Positions 17,092-25,925 of a stretch of DNA of 64,000 nt are shown here, piece by piece. Position numbers and translations under genes: made by a program. The stretch lies in assembly GCF_001430825.1 (NCBI RefSeq), contig NZ_CP010535.1:62001-126000 (forward strand), given 5' to 3'. Within the stretch, counting starts at the first letter, position 1. Each line of letters begins with the position of its first letter. The DNA is from Sediminicola sp. YIK13 (GTDB taxonomy: Bacteria; Bacteroidota; Bacteroidia; Flavobacteriales; Flavobacteriaceae). The notes beneath the pieces are model-generated. The model was not told the origin of the DNA. It was given only the letters and a program-made list of their open reading frames with translations, and made no database searches.

Positions 17092-18276
17092 CTAAACCAC
17101 AGCTTTTATTCTTGCCATAGCGTCTTTAAGTTCCTTTTCTGAGGCTGCATAAGAAATACGGATACAGTCTGGGTTACCAAAAGCTTCTCCTGTCACTGTA
17201 GCCACGTTGGCATGTTCCAATAGGTACAGTGCAAAATCTGAGGCATTGTTGATGGTAGTGCCTTTTAAGGTCTTACCAAAGAAGCTGGAAATATTTGGGA
17301 ACACATAAAATGCACCTTCAGGGACATTTAATTTAAACCCTTCTATTTCACCCAAAAGTCCCAAAACCAAATCGCGCCTTTTGTGGAACTCATCGATCAT
17401 GTATTGTATTTTGCTTACTGGAGCTTCTAGGGCAGCAATGGTAGCACGTTGTGCAATAGCATTGGCACCACTGGTAATCTGTCCTTGAAATTTGGTACAT
17501 GCCTTGGCAATCCAATCTGCTGCACCAATATAACCAATACGCCATCCGGTCATCGCAAAAGCCTTGGATACACCGTTAACAGTTATGGTTCTTTCGTACA
17601 TACCGTCAATTGAGGCAATGCTAGAGTGACCACCTATAAAGTTGATATGCTCGTATATTTCATCAGAAACGATAAAAATGTTCGGGTGTTTTCTCAAAAC
17701 AACGGCAAGTCCCTCTAATTCTTCCTTGCTGTATACAGATCCACTTGGATTACATGGAGAGCTGAACCAAATCATTTTGGTCTTTGGGGTAATAGCTGCT
17801 TCCAGCTGTGCCGGAGTCATTTTAAAATCACTCTCAATGGTCGTAGGAACTTCTACGGGCACCCCTTCGGCAATCTTTACAATATCACTATAGCTCACCC
17901 AATACGGAGCAGGTAATAACACCTCGTCCCCTTGGTTCAACATCACCATCGCAACATTGGCCAAGGACTGCTTGGCCCCCGTGGAAACCACAATCTGGTT
18001 GAGGTTGTATTCCAGGCCATTGTCCCTTTTAAACTTATTGGCAATTGCCTGTTTAAGATCTGCATAACCGTCTACAGGAGAATAGCTGCTGTAATTGTCA
18101 TCTATCGCCTGCTTGGCAGCTTCTTTGATAAAATCAGGTATATTGAAATCTGGTTCTCCTAAACTTAGTCCAATGATGTCCTTGCCTTCATTTCTAAGTT
18201 CCCTTGTTTTGGCAGCCATCGCCAAGGTGGCCGATGTTGCCATGTTTGTAATCCTTTCGGATAAATGATTCGTCAT
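17092..18276 (-). CDS. Class I/II PLP-dependent aminotransferase (aspartate aminotransferase type)
   Basis: 394 residues, the usual length for subgroup Ib aspartate aminotransferases. The PLP-lysine motif is VNGVSKAFAMTGWRIGY (Lys at about 235). The phosphate-binding STGAKQSLANV (about 93), the conserved SSPCNPSG (about 172-179) and C-terminal RISYA with the substrate-carboxylate Arg are present. It probably transaminates aspartate/2-oxoglutarate, but a prephenate or broader specificity cannot be excluded. It lies 13 bases behind the desaturase gene on the same strand. Confidence 0.9.
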   Translation of the reverse strand: MTNHLSERITNMATSATLAMAAKTRELRNEGKDIIGLSLGEPDFNIPDFIKEAAKQAIDDNYSSYSPVDGYADLKQAIANKFKRDNGLEYNLNQIVVSTGAKQSLANVAMVMLNQGDEVLLPAPYWVSYSDIVKIAEGVPVEVPTTIESDFKMTPAQLEAAITPKTKMIWFSSPCNPSGSVYSKEELEGLAVVLRKHPNIFIVSDEIYEHINFIGGHSSIASIDGMYERTITVNGVSKAFAMTGWRIGYIGAADWIAKACTKFQGQITSGANAIAQRATIAALEAPVSKIQYMIDEFHKRRDLVLGLLGEIEGFKLNVPEGAFYVFPNISSFFGKTLKGTTINNASDFALYLLEHANVATVTGEAFGNPDCIRISYAASEKELKDAMARIKAVV

Positions 18277-18289
18277 TCGTAGATTAAAT

Positions 18290-19393
18290 TTACTGGTACT
18301 GTAGATTAGGTTTTTTACCCAATTCCTTTAAATGTTTGAAGTGCGAAATTATAGCTTTTCTTGTAGTTTTATATTCGTTGTACGGTAAATTAAACTCTTT
18401 TGCTGTCTGTTTAACAATTTTGGAGATTTTTGTGTAATGTACGTGGCTGATATTTGGAAAAATATGGTGCTCAACCTGATGATTCAAGCCCCCTGTAAAC
18501 CAGTTGACAAGTCGGTTTTTGGTCCCAAAGTTCACTGTAGTGAACAATTGATGGATGGCCCATGTGTTTTTCATGGTACCACTTTGGTCCGGTAACGGTG
18601 TCTGTGCATCATTGACAATATGTGCCAGTTGGAAGACTACACTCAACACAACTCCTGCCACATAGTGCATAATAAAGAATCCCAATAAAATTTTCCACCA
18701 GGCAATATCCAGAACCAACATGGGTAATACGATCCAAATGGTCGCATAAATTATTTTAGTGATTACCAAGGTGCTCCAATTTGTTGCCGGACTTGGTAAT
18801 TTACCATAGGATAATTTGCGCTTCATGTAGCGGTACATTTGTTGGAAATCTGTTGTGATGGCCCAATTGAAGGTAAGAAGCCCATAAAGCAGTACAGAAT
18901 AGAAATGTTGGAACCTATGGTATTTGCGCCATTCGGCGTGTTTAGAAAATCTAAGGATGCGTCCTGCTTCCAAATCCTCATCGTGTTCATGGATGTTGGT
19001 GTAGGTATGGTGCAGAACATTGTGCTGTACCTGCCAGTTGTAAACGTTTCCTGCCAAGATATAGATGCTGCTCCCCATGATCTTGTTTACCCACTTTTTG
19101 GTGGAATAGGATCCGTGGTTTCCATCGTGCATCACATTCATTCCAACCCCTGCCATTCCAACACCCATGATGATGGTCAGCAATAGATTTGCCCAATTAG
19201 GCAAGCCCAAGGTTAAAATTAGAAAGTAAGGTGCGAGAAACAGGGCAAACATTACCGCTGTTTTAAGATGTAACCGCCAATTTCCGGTTTTTTTTATGTT
19301 GTTCTCTTTAAAATAGTCGTTTACACGCTTATTCAAGGTCCTAAAAAATTGGGTAGAATCCTTCCTTGAAAAGCGAATGGTTTCTTTATCCAT
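18290..19393 (-). CDS. Membrane fatty acid desaturase (acyl-lipid/acyl-CoA type)
   Basis: 367 residues from ATG 19393. The three histidine boxes of membrane di-iron desaturases are intact: HDGNH, HNVLHH and the third box QVEHH. About four hydrophobic segments flank the boxes. It introduces a double bond into fatty acyl chains, likely to keep membranes fluid. The QVEHH third box is typical of front-end (delta-6/linoleoyl-CoA-like) desaturases, though there is no fused cytochrome b5 domain. An ATG at 19420 would add 9 residues, but a TATCTTTA box at 19409-19416 makes 19393 more likely. Confidence 0.9.
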   Translation of the reverse strand: MDKETIRFSRKDSTQFFRTLNKRVNDYFKENNIKKTGNWRLHLKTAVMFALFLAPYFLILTLGLPNWANLLLTIIMGVGMAGVGMNVMHDGNHGSYSTKKWVNKIMGSSIYILAGNVYNWQVQHNVLHHTYTNIHEHDEDLEAGRILRFSKHAEWRKYHRFQHFYSVLLYGLLTFNWAITTDFQQMYRYMKRKLSYGKLPSPATNWSTLVITKIIYATIWIVLPMLVLDIAWWKILLGFFIMHYVAGVVLSVVFQLAHIVNDAQTPLPDQSGTMKNTWAIHQLFTTVNFGTKNRLVNWFTGGLNHQVEHHIFPNISHVHYTKISKIVKQTAKEFNLPYNEYKTTRKAIISHFKHLKELGKKPNLQYQ

Positions 19394-19500
19394 GAAGTAT
19401 ATTTTTTGTAAAGATAACATAAATACGAACTAAAATTGCCAAAATGATATTTTACAACGCCCGTATTGTGCTATTTTTACCAAAAATTTAACCCGAAATT

Positions 19501-20136
19501 ATGGCTGTTGACCTCATATTTAAATATTTCCCCACCCTTTCCGACGAACAGAAAGACCAGTTTGCCAAACTACAGGAGTTGTATCAAGATTGGAACCAAA
19601 AGATAAATGTGGTGTCCAGAAAGGATATAGATGAGTTATACCTGCGCCACGTCCTTCATTCTTTGGCCATTGCCAAGGTGCAGCAGTTTAATCCAGGTAC
19701 CACCGTATTGGATGTGGGCACAGGCGGCGGATTTCCAGGAATTCCGTTGGCCATTCTCTTTCCAGAAACACATTTTACCCTGGTAGATGCCATTGGCAAA
19801 AAAATTAAGGTTGTCGAGGAAGTGGTAGATGGCTTGGGGATCACCAATGTCACCGCTAAAAATATGAGGGTGGAGGAATTAAAGGAGCAGTTCGATTTTA
19901 TTGTAAGTAGAGCTGTTGCTGCCATGCCCACTTTTGTGCATTGGGTAAAAGGGAAGGTCAAAAAGAACTCTGTCCACGAACGCAGAAATGGCATTCTGTA
20001 TCTAAAAGGCGGGGATTTAACAGAGGAATTAATGGACTACAAAACGGTAGAAATAATAAATTTGCCCGACTTCTACGAAGAGGATTTTTTTGATACCAAG
20101 AAAGTGGTATATCTACCAATGAAATTTAAGGGTTAA
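19501..20136 (+). CDS. rsmG: 16S rRNA (guanine-527-N7)-methyltransferase RsmG
   Basis: 211 residues, standard RsmG/GidB length. It methylates G527 (E. coli numbering) of 16S rRNA. The SAM motif VLDVGTGGGFPGIPLAI is at about residues 70-86, and the N-terminal NVVSRKDIDELYLRHVLHS segment is diagnostic for the family. Divergent from the desaturase gene. Confidence 0.95.
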   Translation: MAVDLIFKYFPTLSDEQKDQFAKLQELYQDWNQKINVVSRKDIDELYLRHVLHSLAIAKVQQFNPGTTVLDVGTGGGFPGIPLAILFPETHFTLVDAIGKKIKVVEEVVDGLGITNVTAKNMRVEELKEQFDFIVSRAVAAMPTFVHWVKGKVKKNSVHERRNGILYLKGGDLTEELMDYKTVEIINLPDFYEEDFFDTKKVVYLPMKFKG

Positions 20137-20139
20137 GAC

Positions 20140-20265
20140 CTATAGGCTTAGTAAATTGTAATAGGATTCCCTGCAATTTTTGGCATAGGTTCTTATAAAG
20201 TCGCCAATTTGACTAAAGAAATTGATAATCTTGGTTACGATACTTACGCTGTGCATTTCTTCCAT
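20140..20265 (-). CDS. Possible small protein, 41 residues
   Basis: Between rsmG and pruA the minus strand carries ATG...TAG coding 41 residues (starts MEEMHSVSIVTKIINFFSQI, ends NLLSL). The frame is open for about 20 codons upstream of the ATG, with a non-random amino-acid composition and an amphipathic helix pattern. No family is recognised. A weak promoter-like GACGTTTG lies upstream. The gap is otherwise empty apart from the pruA terminator. Confidence 0.3.
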   Translation of the reverse strand: MEEMHSVSIVTKIINFFSQIGDFIRTYAKNCRESYYNLLSL

Positions 20266-20394
20266 AATGAATTGGTTTTGTTGATCTAAGGTTACTTTAG
20301 TAACGTAAAATTCTTCAGAAAATTGTCTTTAATGGAGCGTTTTTTCGCAAACGTCAGTTGATGTTTTTGTCAAGTGAAGACTGGACATAAAAAA

Positions 20395-20423
20395 ATCCGC
20401 TAGGAGAAAAACACCTAGCGGAT
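20395..20423 (-). terminator. Terminator downstream of pruA
   Basis: A 10-bp perfect stem (ATCCGCTAGG with CCTAGCGGAT) and a 9-base loop, followed by a T run on the minus strand (complement of 20389-20395). It lies 24 bases past the pruA stop. Confidence 0.88.
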
Positions 20424-20446
20424 CTATATATTAAACTATCAGATAA

Positions 20447-22078
20447 TTATTCTCCCAAGAAAGGGTATCTATAATCTTCTGGAGTTACAAAAGTCTCTTT
20501 GATCAATCTTGGGGAAACCCATCTTAGAAGGTTCTGTGGCGAACCTGCTTTGTCATTGGTTCCCGATGCTCTTGCTCCACCAAAAGGCTGCTGTCCTACA
20601 ACCGCACCTGTTGGTTTGTCATTGATGTAGAAGTTCCCGGCACAATTTTGTAATGCTTTGGTGGCCTCCTCAATGGCGTAACGATCTCTGGACAATACAG
20701 CACCTGTAAGGGCATATTCAGAGGTAGAATCCACTAATTTTAGCGTTTCGGACCAATCTTTGTCCTCGTAGACATAAATTGTAACCACAGGGCCGAACAA
20801 TTCCGTTTCCATGGTCGTGTATTTGGGATCAGTGGTCAAGATAACCGTTGGCTCTATAAAATATCCTTTGGATTTGTCATAACCTCCACCAGCTATTATT
20901 TCTGCATTTTTGTCTGCTTTCGCCTGGTCTATGTATTTGGCCAATTTGTCAAAAGATCCTTCGTGGATAACAGCGGTAATAAAATTGCTCATATCCTCTG
21001 GAGTTCCCGGTTTTTTCATAGACGCCAAATCTGCTTTTACAAAGTCCAAAATTTCTTTGGAGGTAGATTTAGGTAAATACACCCTGGATGCGGCACTACA
21101 TTTCTGTCCCTGGAATTCAAATGCACCTCTAACAATTGCTGTGGCCACTTGTTTTGGTTTGGCAGTAGGATGTGCAAGGATAAAATCCTTTCCTCCAGTT
21201 TCACCTACAATTCTTGGGTAGGTCTTATAGGTGTGGATATTGTTTCCTATTTGTTTCCAAATTTCTTTGAATACATGTGTAGAACCTGTAAAGTGCAACC
21301 CTGCAAAATCTGGACTGGCCAAGGCAGTTTCGGTAATCATCACCGGATCACCATAAACAACATTGATTACCCCGTCAGGAAGACCTGCTTCCTTGAAAAT
21401 ATCTACGATTACCTTAGCAGAAAAAATTTGGCTGTCACTAGGTTTCCATAAGACCACATTCCCCATCATGGCAGCACTTGCAGGTAGGTTCCCGGCAATA
21501 GCAGTAAAGTTGAAAGGGGTGATGGCGTATACAAATCCTTCCAAGGGTCTGTATTCTACCCTGTTCCAGATGCCTTCGGCAGAATCTGGCTGCTCTTCGT
21601 ATATCTGCGTCATGTATTCCACGTTAAAACGAAGGAAATCTATAAGTTCACAGGCAGCGTCAATTTCAGCTTGAAAGATATTCTTGGATTGCGCTATCAT
21701 GGTAGCGGCGTTTATTTTTGCACGGTAAGGTCCAGCAATAAGTTCAGCAGCCTTTAAAAAGATGGCCGAACGTTGTTCCCAGGTAAGATTGGCCCAAGCC
21801 TCTCTAGATTCCAACGCATTTTCAATAGCTTTGGAAACATGCTTTTTTTCTGCCAAATGGTATTGGCCAACAACATGCTTGTGGTCGTGTGGAGGGGACA
21901 TCGGTCTGGTGTTGCCAGTTTTAATTTCCTCACTACCAATATATAGTGGTACATCCACATTTCCGTCGAAATAGGTCTTGTATTGTTTTAGAACGGCTTC
22001 CCTCTCTGGGGTTCCTGGAGCATAGCTTTTTATCGGCTCGTTAATTGCTGTGGGGACTTGAAAAAATCCTTTACCCAT
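20447..22078 (-). CDS. pruA: L-glutamate gamma-semialdehyde (1-pyrroline-5-carboxylate) dehydrogenase
   Basis: 543 residues, matching the stand-alone P5C dehydrogenase of group 1 (about 540). It oxidises glutamate semialdehyde to glutamate with NAD+, the second step of proline breakdown. The catalytic Cys lies in FQGQKCSAASR (about 325) and the general-base Glu in VGETGGKDF (about 290). NAD-binding FTGSTHVFKEI (about 240) and the C-terminal PFGGARASGTNDK are present. No proline dehydrogenase gene is in the window. It has its own promoter box and terminator. Confidence 0.96.
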   Translation of the reverse strand: MGKGFFQVPTAINEPIKSYAPGTPEREAVLKQYKTYFDGNVDVPLYIGSEEIKTGNTRPMSPPHDHKHVVGQYHLAEKKHVSKAIENALESREAWANLTWEQRSAIFLKAAELIAGPYRAKINAATMIAQSKNIFQAEIDAACELIDFLRFNVEYMTQIYEEQPDSAEGIWNRVEYRPLEGFVYAITPFNFTAIAGNLPASAAMMGNVVLWKPSDSQIFSAKVIVDIFKEAGLPDGVINVVYGDPVMITETALASPDFAGLHFTGSTHVFKEIWKQIGNNIHTYKTYPRIVGETGGKDFILAHPTAKPKQVATAIVRGAFEFQGQKCSAASRVYLPKSTSKEILDFVKADLASMKKPGTPEDMSNFITAVIHEGSFDKLAKYIDQAKADKNAEIIAGGGYDKSKGYFIEPTVILTTDPKYTTMETELFGPVVTIYVYEDKDWSETLKLVDSTSEYALTGAVLSRDRYAIEEATKALQNCAGNFYINDKPTGAVVGQQPFGGARASGTNDKAGSPQNLLRWVSPRLIKETFVTPEDYRYPFLGE

Positions 22079-22108
22079 GGTGCTTTTATTTTAAGTTATA
22101 AATCGCAT

Positions 22109-22116
22109 CAAATATA
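22109..22116 (-). promoter_or_regulatory. -7 promoter box for pruA
   Basis: Minus strand TATATTTG, matching TAnnTTTG, 31 bases before the pruA ATG. Confidence 0.6.
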
Positions 22117-22162
22117 CTAAATGAAAAATCTACTAAAAACTAAAATGGAGTAAATCAGGAAT

Positions 22163-22549
22163 TTAATTCAAGGCAAAAGGGGCGCTGAATTTAAAAGTGG
22201 GTACGTATACCCTGAATTTTTCTGTAGAAGTGAAATTTACCATGTTGTAGTGACCCTTCATGGCTCCTATTGGGGAGGCTAAAAGACATCCAGAACTGTA
22301 GGTGTGGGACTCTCCGGGTTTAATGACCGGTTTTTTGCCAATTACCCCTTCCCCGTCCAGAATTTCCAACTCGTTAAGGGCGTCGTGAATTCTCCAATGA
22401 CGAGAAGTCAATTGAACTGAATCCTTGCTCTGGTTTTCAATGGTAATGGTGTAGCCAAAGGCAAAATGCATCTTGTAGTTTTTGAAGAAAGTGCCTTCAA
22501 AACTAGTGGATACTGAAATCTTAATGCCTTTTGTTACTTGGGTAATCAT
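22163..22549 (-). CDS. apaG: ApaG domain protein
   Basis: 128 residues, a full-length single ApaG domain (fibronectin III-like beta sandwich). The family signatures are YTITIENQS, LTSRHWRIHDA, GEGVIGKKPVIKPGESHTY and GAMKGHYNMVN. In E. coli ApaG has been linked to Co2+/Mg2+ efflux phenotypes and diadenosine tetraphosphate, but the molecular role is not settled. It lies upstream of pruA on the same strand. Confidence 0.93.
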   Translation of the reverse strand: MITQVTKGIKISVSTSFEGTFFKNYKMHFAFGYTITIENQSKDSVQLTSRHWRIHDALNELEILDGEGVIGKKPVIKPGESHTYSSGCLLASPIGAMKGHYNMVNFTSTEKFRVYVPTFKFSAPFALN

Positions 22550-22594
22550 AATCTTTTTATAGATATAAATGGTTCCTGTAAACAGTATTCCTAC

Positions 22595-22993
22595 TTAAAA
22601 CGCAGCTAAAATAAAGAAAACTATGTTAAGTATCAGATATTTAACAAAAGTTTTGAATCTTCCCTGCCCATAAAAGTTTCGCATTGATTTCTAAAAGTAG
22701 ACAGAAAAAAAGAAGAAAATTCCAATCCCTATCTATCTCAAAATAAAGTCTATAGTGAAACTAATGTGGGGCAAGATAAACAACAATGACCGAACGTGAA
22801 AGCTAAAGATGAGATGTTCGATGTAAATATGCTTTTTTCTGACATACATCGGCCAATTGAACAATGCCAATACAGGTAAAAAGAAAAATATGGAAAAAGG
22901 AGTTTTGGAAATGAGAAAATTTATAAACATCCTGGGCCTATCAATCGCCTTAAGATAGTTCCTTCCAAGATCAAATGATTTTCTGTTCTGATA
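22595..22993 (-). pseudogene. Decayed DUF3667-family membrane protein gene
   Basis: One minus-strand frame reads through recognisable DUF3667 sequence but is interrupted. A segment with FFLPVLALFNWPMYVRKK and IEHLIFSFHVRSLLFIL ends at a TAG (22733-22735). The frame continues (IGIGIFFFFSVYF) to a second TAG (22691-22693). It then gives the typical C-terminus MRNFYGQGRFKTFVKYLILN and a final TAA at 22595-22597. A further TAG (22994-22996) lies just upstream, and the N-terminal zinc-ribbon half expected for DUF3667 is missing. The fragments are collinear in one frame, so inactivation was by stop codons and an N-terminal deletion. It lies between apaG and the T9SS plug-type gene. The family name is from memory. 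Confidence 0.6.
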
Positions 22994-23172
22994 CTATTCT
23001 GGGATATTGAATTCTTCTTTAGCGGGAGTGCATCTTTTTGTGCGCTCATTCTTTGTAAGCGTAATGAAGAAATAAGTCTGGAGGTAGAAAGTATCAAAAT
23101 AGGAATACCTGCCTTTGGGGGATTAGGTTGGTAACTGTTGCCTTTTGGCTTTTGGTTGATTACAATCAAATT

Positions 23173-24417
23173 CTAGTTACTGATATTTCTGGAATTGGTT
23201 GAGCCGATGCCAATAATACTATCATATAAATCTCCGAAATTTCTATAGTATACCAATATCAAATAATTGTTTTCTGTAAAATGAAAATTACCGGAAACGG
23301 TATTGAGGTCAACGGTGCCATCCGCTCTTTTGATAACGTATTTGTAGTTGTGGAAGCCTTGTTTCATTTTAATGACGGCCTCCATATATCCACTTTCGTC
23401 ATTGTAGGTCATTTTGTTTTCGTTCGTCATCTCATAATTGTTGAATTTGCCAAAGACATATACTTCATCCAGACCAATTTCGGGCGTGTAGGGCAAGAAG
23501 AAGTGGATGTTCGTATATTCTGCCTCCCTGGACGGATCGTCACCTTGAAGGGTTCTGATGGCAAAATCTCCATTGATGTCTGGGAAGTATGTGTATGGAC
23601 GCTGGTCCCTAAAGATATTTGGGAAGAGATAGTGGTTGTAGAGTCCATCCATCTCAATACGAGAGATTACGGCACTTGGCGCCCTAAGGTCTTTGGTGTC
23701 AAAATTAAGATATTCGTTACTGCCGTAAAAACTGGTTTCGGTATCGTACTTGTAGACCAGTTCATTGCCAATGGTGAACTGAGGACGAATGTTGTAAAGC
23801 GCCGTTGGCCAATAATTGTTTTGTAGGATAGCTACTTTTACTTCCTGTTTAGGATTAACCAATTGTATTCCGGAGGCCTTTATGTTGAACTGGACAACTT
23901 GTTTTTCATTGATATAATTAAAATCTCTGGAACGCTTCACAGTAGCTGCCACTGTGACCAGGTCCTGGTAAATGACAAATTTTCGAGAAAAAACCAGCTC
24001 ATAGTAATTGTCGTAGATCTCCAGCATGTAATTGCCGCTGACGGTTGGTCTAACATTCTGATTGGGAATGGTAAGTTTGTAGTTGGAGTAGGCCTGAAGG
24101 GTGTTGTAGCTGTTCTCGTAATTGATGATCCGTTGATTGTCCACCCCGCTTAAATATTGCGATTTTAATAGACTAGAGGGGGTCCAGTCGTAATTGCACA
24201 GGGTTATTTTATAGTAATAATCGGCTTCACGGGCTGTAAGGTCGTCAAATTCCAAGAAAATGGGCTCGCCCAATTTTACAACGGGGAATTGATCGTCTGT
24301 ATTTCCTTTAAAAATGATCGTTTTGATATTTTCTGGCGGGTTTACCTCTTCCAAAGCCTGTCCGAAGAGCATTGGGGTTGCCAAAAGAAGAATGATCTGT
24401 TTAAGATTAAGGCGCAT
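23173..24417 (-). CDS. Type IX secretion system plug-type protein (DUF5103)
   Basis: 414 residues. It has a signal peptide (RLNLKQIILLLATPMLFGQ), then two beta-sandwich domains. The first (about 30-150) contains PVVKLGEPIFLEFDDL and YYYKITLCNYDW, typical of the DUF5103/T9SS-plug N-terminal domain. The C-terminal part (about 300-400) contains PEIGLDEVYVFGKFNNY and GFHNYKYVI, a carbohydrate-binding-like sandwich. Plug proteins close the periplasmic side of the SprA translocon; that this particular protein does so is inference from family. It sits just upstream of, and divergent from, nqrA. Confidence 0.8.
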   Translation of the reverse strand: MRLNLKQIILLLATPMLFGQALEEVNPPENIKTIIFKGNTDDQFPVVKLGEPIFLEFDDLTAREADYYYKITLCNYDWTPSSLLKSQYLSGVDNQRIINYENSYNTLQAYSNYKLTIPNQNVRPTVSGNYMLEIYDNYYELVFSRKFVIYQDLVTVAATVKRSRDFNYINEKQVVQFNIKASGIQLVNPKQEVKVAILQNNYWPTALYNIRPQFTIGNELVYKYDTETSFYGSNEYLNFDTKDLRAPSAVISRIEMDGLYNHYLFPNIFRDQRPYTYFPDINGDFAIRTLQGDDPSREAEYTNIHFFLPYTPEIGLDEVYVFGKFNNYEMTNENKMTYNDESGYMEAVIKMKQGFHNYKYVIKRADGTVDLNTVSGNFHFTENNYLILVYYRNFGDLYDSIIGIGSTNSRNISN

Positions 24418-24527
24418 TTCTATTGTATTTTTTAGGTAAAAGTAAACAAAAAGGATGCCTAAAAAATTAACAATGGGGCAATCCCTAAATTTATGGGCAA
24501 TAATTATGAAAACTTTCTTTTAAATAC

Positions 24528-24535
24528 TAAATTTG
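24528..24535 (+). promoter_or_regulatory. -7 promoter box for the nqr operon
   Basis: TAAATTTG, matching TAnnTTTG, 35 bases before the nqrA ATG. Confidence 0.65.
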
Positions 24536-24569
24536 CAACCAAATTTTGTTAACCTAAGGTCTACAATAT

Positions 24570-25922
24570 ATGTCTAAAGACATTCGAATTAAAAAAGGCT
24601 TAAACATTAATCTTGTCGGTGCAGCGGAACTCTCAACTTCTAAAGCCGTTTTAAGTAATGTTTATGCGATTAATCTTCATGATTTTCACGGGGTTACTCC
24701 AAAACTGTTAGTTAAACAAGGCGCTGAGGTAAAAGCTGGCGAACCACTTTTTTTTGATAAGAATCAAGAAGGAGTAAAATTTGTTTCTCCAGTAAGCGGG
24801 GAATTGGTGGAGGTTATTAGAGGTGAGCGTAGGAAAATCCTAACGCTTAAAATTCTTGCCGATAAAACGCAGGAATATGTGGCACACAAACCTTTAAATT
24901 TGGAAGGGGCATCTGCGCAGGACATTAAAACGTTTTTGTTGAACGGTGGTTTATGGCCATTTGTGAAACAAAGACCTTATGATGTTATTGCCGATGCAGA
25001 AGCAACTCCAAAAGGAATTTTCATTTCAGGGTATGTTACGGCTCCATTGGCCGCTGACCTGGATTATGTGCTGCAAGGAAAAGAAAAAGAAGTACAGGCG
25101 GCTGTTACCGCCTTGGGTAAATTGACTCCCGGTAAGGTACATGTGTCGGTTGGTAAGTCTTCCAACTCTCCATTGGCCGCATTAAAGGGTGTTGAAATAC
25201 ATAAAATGTCCGGACCGCACCCAGCAGGTTTGGTCGGTACATTGATCAATAGGGTAGATCCTATCAACAAAGGAGAAGTAGTTTGGACTATTGCTCCCCA
25301 GGATTTGGTGATCATGGGCGAGTTGTTGTTGACCGGAAAATTCAATGCCGAACGCATTGTTGCTTTGGCAGGGTCATCAGTAAAAGCACCTAAGTACTAC
25401 GCTACCAAAATTGGTGCTGAAATCTCTACCTTCCTTTACGCCAGTGGTGTAAATAACGAAAATATTAGAGTGATCAACGGAGACGTATTAACTGGGTCTC
25501 AAACCAAACCAGATGGTCATTTAGGGTATTACAATAATACGGTGAGTGTTATTCCAGAAGGAGACGATTACGAACTTTTTGGTTGGAACAAGCCTGTTTT
25601 CGATAAGATTTCCTCTACTAGGGCCTTGACGTTCTCATGGATGTTTCCAAATAAAAAATACGACCTTACAACAAATACCAATGGTGAACACCGTGCTTTT
25701 GTTGTAACCGGTAAATATGAAGAAGTTTTTCCTTTGGATATTTATCCTTTACAATTGCTTAAGGCTTGTATGATAGGAGATTTGGACGAAATGGAACAAT
25801 TGGGATTATATGAGGTGGCTCCGGAAGATTTTTCATTGACAGAGTTTATTTGTATATCCAAACAACCCCACCAGCAGATCATCAGGGAAGGATTGGACTT
25901 ATTGTATAAAGAAATAGGATAA
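24570..25922 (+). CDS. nqrA: Na+-translocating NADH:quinone reductase subunit A
   Basis: 450 residues, the usual NqrA length. It is a peripheral cytoplasmic subunit of the Na+-NQR complex, which oxidises NADH, reduces quinone and pumps Na+. The N-terminal barrel-sandwich motif (LLVKQGAEVKAGEPLFFDK, about 46-64) and the conserved KMSGPHPAGLVGTLINRVDP segment (about 211-230) identify it. First of six genes (nqrA-F) with gaps of 2-24 bases. Confidence 0.97.
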   Translation: MSKDIRIKKGLNINLVGAAELSTSKAVLSNVYAINLHDFHGVTPKLLVKQGAEVKAGEPLFFDKNQEGVKFVSPVSGELVEVIRGERRKILTLKILADKTQEYVAHKPLNLEGASAQDIKTFLLNGGLWPFVKQRPYDVIADAEATPKGIFISGYVTAPLAADLDYVLQGKEKEVQAAVTALGKLTPGKVHVSVGKSSNSPLAALKGVEIHKMSGPHPAGLVGTLINRVDPINKGEVVWTIAPQDLVIMGELLLTGKFNAERIVALAGSSVKAPKYYATKIGAEISTFLYASGVNNENIRVINGDVLTGSQTKPDGHLGYYNNTVSVIPEGDDYELFGWNKPVFDKISSTRALTFSWMFPNKKYDLTTNTNGEHRAFVVTGKYEEVFPLDIYPLQLLKACMIGDLDEMEQLGLYEVAPEDFSLTEFICISKQPHQQIIREGLDLLYKEIG

Positions 25923-25925
25923 GAG

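Noticed and set aside
22921-23169. 82-residue minus-strand open frame
   Set aside because: It lies in a different frame from the DUF3667 remnant, has a TTG start and a composition without domain-like features; it is most likely chance within decayed sequence.
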